DNA of 64,000 nt from contig CALSTB010000005.1 in assembly GCA_943789165.1 (NCBI GenBank), forward strand, positions 279,001 through 343,000. The letters run 5' to 3'. This DNA comes from an uncultured Bacteroidia bacterium. Its GTDB lineage: Bacteria; Bacteroidota; Bacteroidia; NS11-12g; UBA9320. Positions 60,897 to 64,000 of this stretch are shown here, piece after piece. The first letter of the stretch is position 1. Each line of letters begins with the position of its first letter. Under the pieces are notes generated by a model. That model saw nothing but the letters and a program-made list of their open reading frames with translations. It did not search any database and was not told the DNA's origin. The position numbers and the translations under genes are program-made.

Positions 60897-63095
60897 ATGC
60901 AGTTGCACGACTTAGAAGAGGAGAAAAAGGAAATACTAAATCGGTATCGAGGACTGCTCCGAGTTTCTAAAAGTACGCGTGAAGATGGCGACGGAAAAAT
61001 TATCCGAAAGGCTTTTGAATTGGCCTTACACGCCCATAAAGACATGCGTCGCAAATCCGGTGAGCCGTATATTTATCATCCCATTGCCGTTGCACGAATT
61101 GCTGCTGAAGAAGTTGGACTTGGGACTACAGCTATTGTAAGCGCATTGCTTCATGACGTAGTTGAAGACACAGATACTTCATTACAATATATCAGAGAGG
61201 AATTTGGCGAAAAAGTTGCCAATATCATTGATGGGTTAACCAAAATGAGTGGCTACTTCGGTCAATCAAATTCTCCGCAGGCTGAGAATTTCAGACGAAT
61301 GTTGCTCACACTTAGCGACGACGTTCGGGTTATACTGATAAAACTCTGCGACCGATTACACAACATGCGTACACTCGAACACATGTCGGTAAAAGGCCAG
61401 TTGAAAATAGCCTCTGAAACCAAATACTTGTACGCGCCATTGGCACACCGCTTGGGTCTTTATCCGATAAAAACGGAGCTTGAAGATTTGTCTTTAAAGT
61501 ATACGGAGCCAGAGATTTATGCTGAGATTAAAAGCAAACTAAAGGCGACCAAAGAACAGCGTAATCGGTATATCAGAAAATTTATTAAGCCGATAAAGCA
61601 AAGTCTTGAAGAGCTTGGTCTTGAGTGCGAAATTAAAGGTCGGTCCAAATCGATATATTCCATTCTGCAAAAAATGCAAAAGCAGAAAGTCGATTTCGAA
61701 CAGGTGTACGATTTATTTGCTGTACGAATTATTGTTAAATCGAAACCACAACGAGAGAAATTAGACTGCTGGAATATTTACTCTATTGTTACCAGTATTT
61801 ACCGACCCAACCCTGACCGGTTGCGGGACTGGATTTCAACTCCTCGAAGTAACGGATATGAGTCGTTACACACCACCGTAATGGGTCAAATGGGTAAGTG
61901 GGTGGAAGTGCAGATACGTACCGTTAGAATGGATGAAATCGCAGAAATGGGTTATGCTGCGCACTGGAGGTACAAGGAAGGGAATGTTGGCGATTCAGGA
62001 ATAGACGATTGGTTAGGAAGGATTCGAGAAATATTAGAAAATCCGCAGAGCAATGCGATTGATTTCTTAGATGATTTTAAACTCAACTTGTTCAGTGAAG
62101 AAATCTTTGTGTTTACACCAAAAGGCGACATTAAGAAATTACCAAAGGACGCTACAGCTTTAGATTTTGCGTTTGAAATTCATACCGAGGTTGGGTCCAA
62201 GTGTATTGGGGCCAAAGTGAATAGCAAACTAGTGCCGCTTAGTCACCAACTGAATAGAGGTGATCAGATTGAAATCATAACGTCGAATAAACAAAAACCA
62301 ACTAAAGGCTGGTTAGATTTTGTTGTAACAGGCAAGGCAAGAACCAAGATTAAACAAGTCCTAAAAGAAGAAAAACGGAAGAAGGCAGCCGACGGAAAGG
62401 AAATACTTTTGCGCAAATTTAGAGGTTGGAAACTCCCTTTGAATACGGAGAACATGCGGATTTTGTGCCTCCATTTCGGAATAATGAGTGAGCAAGATTT
62501 TTATGTTTTGGTGGCTAAGGATCGAATGCCCAAATCACCGATATCGTACAAAGAAATCATTGCCAGACACAAGGAACGCAAAGACCCAATCAAGAAGATT
62601 AACGAGCGTCCGCCTGACTCGAACAAAAAAGTTGGTGATCTAATTATCGGTGAGGACGATAGTTTAGACTTAGAATACTCTTTCGCAAAGTGTTGTTCTC
62701 CAATTCCAGGCGACGACGTAATGGGTTTTATTACCGTAGGCGACGGCATCAAGATACACAGAACCAACTGCAAGAATGCAGAGCGGTTGATGTCCAACTA
62801 TGGGTACCGGATTATCAAAGCACGATGGGCAGGTTTCCCTTTAATCGATCATTCATTCTCAGCAGGTTTAGAAATTACCGGTATCGATAGTGTCGGTTTA
62901 GTCAGTAAAGTGACCGATATCATTTCGAAAGAACTTCAGGTGAATATGGAGGCTGTTTCTTTTAAGGCGAAGGACGGCACCTTTATTGGGAATCTTGTTC
63001 TCGAGATCGATAGTACCCAACACTTAGAAGGATTGATACGAAAAATCAAATCCATTGACAAACACATTGAAGTGAACAGGACAGATTTATCGTAA
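60897..63095 (+). CDS. Bifunctional (p)ppGpp synthetase/hydrolase (RelA/SpoT)
   Basis: Makes and degrades (p)ppGpp in the stringent response. The 732-residue protein has the hydrolase HD domain (about residues 45-200; YIYHPIAVARIAAE and LLHDVVEDT carry the metal-binding His/Asp and catalytic Glu-Asp), the synthetase domain (about 250-370; KGRSKSIYSILQKMQKQ, RDWISTPRSNGYESLHTTV), a TGS domain (near 400-460; VFTPKGDIKKLP), and a C-terminal ACT domain (near 655-730; ITGIDSVGLVSKVTD). All hydrolase residues are present, so both activities are expected. Typical single long RSH of Bacteroidota. Confidence 0.96.
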   Translation: MQLHDLEEEKKEILNRYRGLLRVSKSTREDGDGKIIRKAFELALHAHKDMRRKSGEPYIYHPIAVARIAAEEVGLGTTAIVSALLHDVVEDTDTSLQYIREEFGEKVANIIDGLTKMSGYFGQSNSPQAENFRRMLLTLSDDVRVILIKLCDRLHNMRTLEHMSVKGQLKIASETKYLYAPLAHRLGLYPIKTELEDLSLKYTEPEIYAEIKSKLKATKEQRNRYIRKFIKPIKQSLEELGLECEIKGRSKSIYSILQKMQKQKVDFEQVYDLFAVRIIVKSKPQREKLDCWNIYSIVTSIYRPNPDRLRDWISTPRSNGYESLHTTVMGQMGKWVEVQIRTVRMDEIAEMGYAAHWRYKEGNVGDSGIDDWLGRIREILENPQSNAIDFLDDFKLNLFSEEIFVFTPKGDIKKLPKDATALDFAFEIHTEVGSKCIGAKVNSKLVPLSHQLNRGDQIEIITSNKQKPTKGWLDFVVTGKARTKIKQVLKEEKRKKAADGKEILLRKFRGWKLPLNTENMRILCLHFGIMSEQDFYVLVAKDRMPKSPISYKEIIARHKERKDPIKKINERPPDSNKKVGDLIIGEDDSLDLEYSFAKCCSPIPGDDVMGFITVGDGIKIHRTNCKNAERLMSNYGYRIIKARWAGFPLIDHSFSAGLEITGIDSVGLVSKVTDIISKELQVNMEAVSFKAKDGTFIGNLVLEIDSTQHLEGLIRKIKSIDKHIEVNRTDLS

Positions 63096-63140
63096 CAGCA
63101 AATAATTTGCTATTTGATGGGATAACGTGTGTATTAGTTT

Positions 63141-63172
63141 ACGTTTATAAACGTTCGTTTTGACTAACTTTG
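63141..63172 (+). promoter_or_regulatory. Promoter with palindromic operator upstream of the Fur-family gene
   Basis: The 14-bp perfect palindrome ACGTTTATAAACGT (63141-63154) lies 10 bases upstream of TAACTTTG (63165-63172), an exact TAnnTTTG box, 15 bases before the ATG at 63188. The palindrome covers the spacer and -33 region, the usual place for a repressor, so autoregulation by the Fur-family product is a fair guess. Confidence 0.5.
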
Positions 63173-63187
63173 CCCTTTGGTTTTAAG

Positions 63188-63679
63188 ATGAGTGATGCAT
63201 TAAAGAACATTCGAGTAGAAGTGAAGGACATCTTTACGAAGTACCTTGAGGAAAAGGGACAACGGAAGACGCCAGAACGTTATGCCATTTTGGATGAAAT
63301 TTATTCTAAAAAGCATCATTTCGATGTCGACACATTATACATTCAAATGAAAAATCGCAACTACCAAGTAAGTAGGGCGACGGTGTATAACACACTCGAT
63401 TTACTGTTAGAATGTAAACTAGTTGTGAAGCATCAGTTTGGCCAGAATATGGCTCAGTTTGAACAGGCTTTTGGTTTCAGACAGCACGACCATATGATTT
63501 GTACGGTTTGTGGCAAGGTATCAGAATTTTGTGATCCTCGTATACAACAAACATCATCTACCATGGGTGATTTGTTAAATTTTGAAGTCACACAACACTC
63601 GTTAAATCTTTACGGGAAGCCACGTTTGGATGATGATGGCTTGTGTTTGAATTGTGAAAATCAAGTATCTTTTGAATAA
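63188..63679 (+). CDS. Fur family transcriptional regulator
   Basis: A 163-residue metal-responsive DNA-binding protein. It has the N-terminal winged helix ([36 protein letters not shown] in pieces), the metal-binding [18 protein letters not shown] and a second CxxC (CLNCEN) for structural zinc. It could be Fur, Zur, PerR or Mur; the residues that decide are not clear from the sequence. It precedes purA by 14 bases and would be co-transcribed. Start ATG 63188 is used instead of the upstream TTG at 63170, which lies in the -7 box. Confidence 0.9.
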   Translation: MSDALKNIRVEVKDIFTKYLEEKGQRKTPERYAILDEIYSKKHHFDVDTLYIQMKNRNYQVSRATVYNTLDLLLECKLVVKHQFGQNMAQFEQAFGFRQHDHMICTVCGKVSEFCDPRIQQTSSTMGDLLNFEVTQHSLNLYGKPRLDDDGLCLNCENQVSFE

Positions 63680-63693
63680 TTAGGACAACATTT

Positions 63694-64000
63694 ATGTCGA
63701 ATACACCAGGATTTGTTGATGTAGTATTGGGTTTGCAATGGGGCGACGAAGGCAAGGGGAAAATTGCTGATTTCTTAACGCCAAAGTATGACGTTGTTGC
63801 CAGATTTCAAGGTGGTCCGAACGCAGGACACAGCCTGGAAATGAACGGTAAAAAGCACGTACTGAATACCATTCCAAGCGGTATTTTTCACAAAGGATGT
63901 ATCAATTTGATAGGCAATGGGGTTGTGATCGACCCTGTTTTGCTGTTACAAGAAATCAAAAGAACTGAAGAAGCTGGCGCAGATGTAAAAGCGAATCTTT
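63694..64000 (+). CDS. purA: Adenylosuccinate synthetase, N-terminal fragment (cut by window edge)
   Basis: Converts IMP and aspartate to adenylosuccinate in AMP synthesis. The visible 102 residues show the GTP-binding start VVLGLQWGDEGKGKIADFL, with the catalytic Asp and the His of GGPNAGHSL, and the following GIFHKGCINLIGNGVVIDP. The gene runs out of the window on the right. It lies 14 bases after the Fur-family gene. Confidence 0.95.
   Translation, partial: MSNTPGFVDVVLGLQWGDEGKGKIADFLTPKYDVVARFQGGPNAGHSLEMNGKKHVLNTIPSGIFHKGCINLIGNGVVIDPVLLLQEIKRTEEAGADVKANL

Overview
The window is a gene-dense stretch of a Bacteroidota chromosome, probably from the Flavobacteriales/Cryomorphaceae-like part of the phylum, although the sequence does not fix the family. 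The evidence is the set of type IX secretion system (T9SS) genes (porV, porU, two porP/sprF, gldJ, porQ), secreted proteins with T9SS type A and type B C-terminal domains, the Bacteroidota-restricted families DUF3822 and DUF5522, and promoters of the TAnnTTTG type with few Shine-Dalgarno sites. I see no rRNA, tRNA or CRISPR array, and no gene-free stretch longer than 300 bases. The two ends are cut genes: pfkA on the left and purA on the right.

Layout. 1-5.6 kb: start of pfkA, a lipoprotein, a sodium:solute symporter and Lon protease. 5.6-14.6 kb: a T9SS and gliding block, with porU and porV on the minus strand and, divergently, two tandem porP/sprF paralogues followed by a GldJ-type lipoprotein. 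14.7-31 kb: mostly housekeeping genes (bacilliredoxin, ahcY, a TerB-DnaJ protein, pyrE, a NUDIX protein, coaD-rsmD-DUF3822, a PaaN-type aldehyde dehydrogenase, cmk, dxs, serS). Among them are a secreted Kazal-domain protein, a frameshifted MBL hydrolase and two tandem paralogous lipoproteins. 31-42.8 kb: a large membrane protein that joins a phosphoethanolamine-transferase-like domain to a GDPD-like domain, then lpdA, small methyltransferase and hypothetical genes, a REP-associated transposase, a frameshifted saccharopine-dehydrogenase-type gene, a MepA-like endopeptidase, porQ and a NamZ-type muramidase. 42.8-48.3 kb: a LolC/E-type permease, a 50-residue DUF5522 protein, a voltage-gated-type K+ channel with a zinc ribbon, rnhB, a methyltransferase and an Ldh-family dehydrogenase. 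48.3-60.8 kb: an ECF sigma factor, a membrane-anchored beta-barrel-like protein in the anti-sigma position, a T9SS type A protein and two giant type B surface proteins, the second of which is frameshifted. 60.9 kb to the end: a bifunctional RelA/SpoT, a Fur-family regulator and purA.

How the genes fit together. PorU (sortase), PorV and PorQ form the known attachment machinery that processes proteins carrying T9SS C-terminal domains. At least four such substrates are encoded here: the Kazal protein, the 516-residue protein and the two giant proteins. The sigma factor upstream of three of them is a candidate regulator of this surface cluster.

Most notable features: (i) the sigma / anti-sigma-barrel / secreted-protein cluster; (ii) the EptA-GDPD fusion; (iii) very short spacing between TAnnTTTG boxes and start codons, implying many leaderless or nearly leaderless mRNAs, including head-to-head pairs that share start-codon bases (pyrE/NUDIX) or sit back to back within 35 bp (rnhB/methyltransferase); (iv) three genes each broken by one extra base, which may be assembly error; (v) a perfect palindrome upstream of the Fur-family gene.
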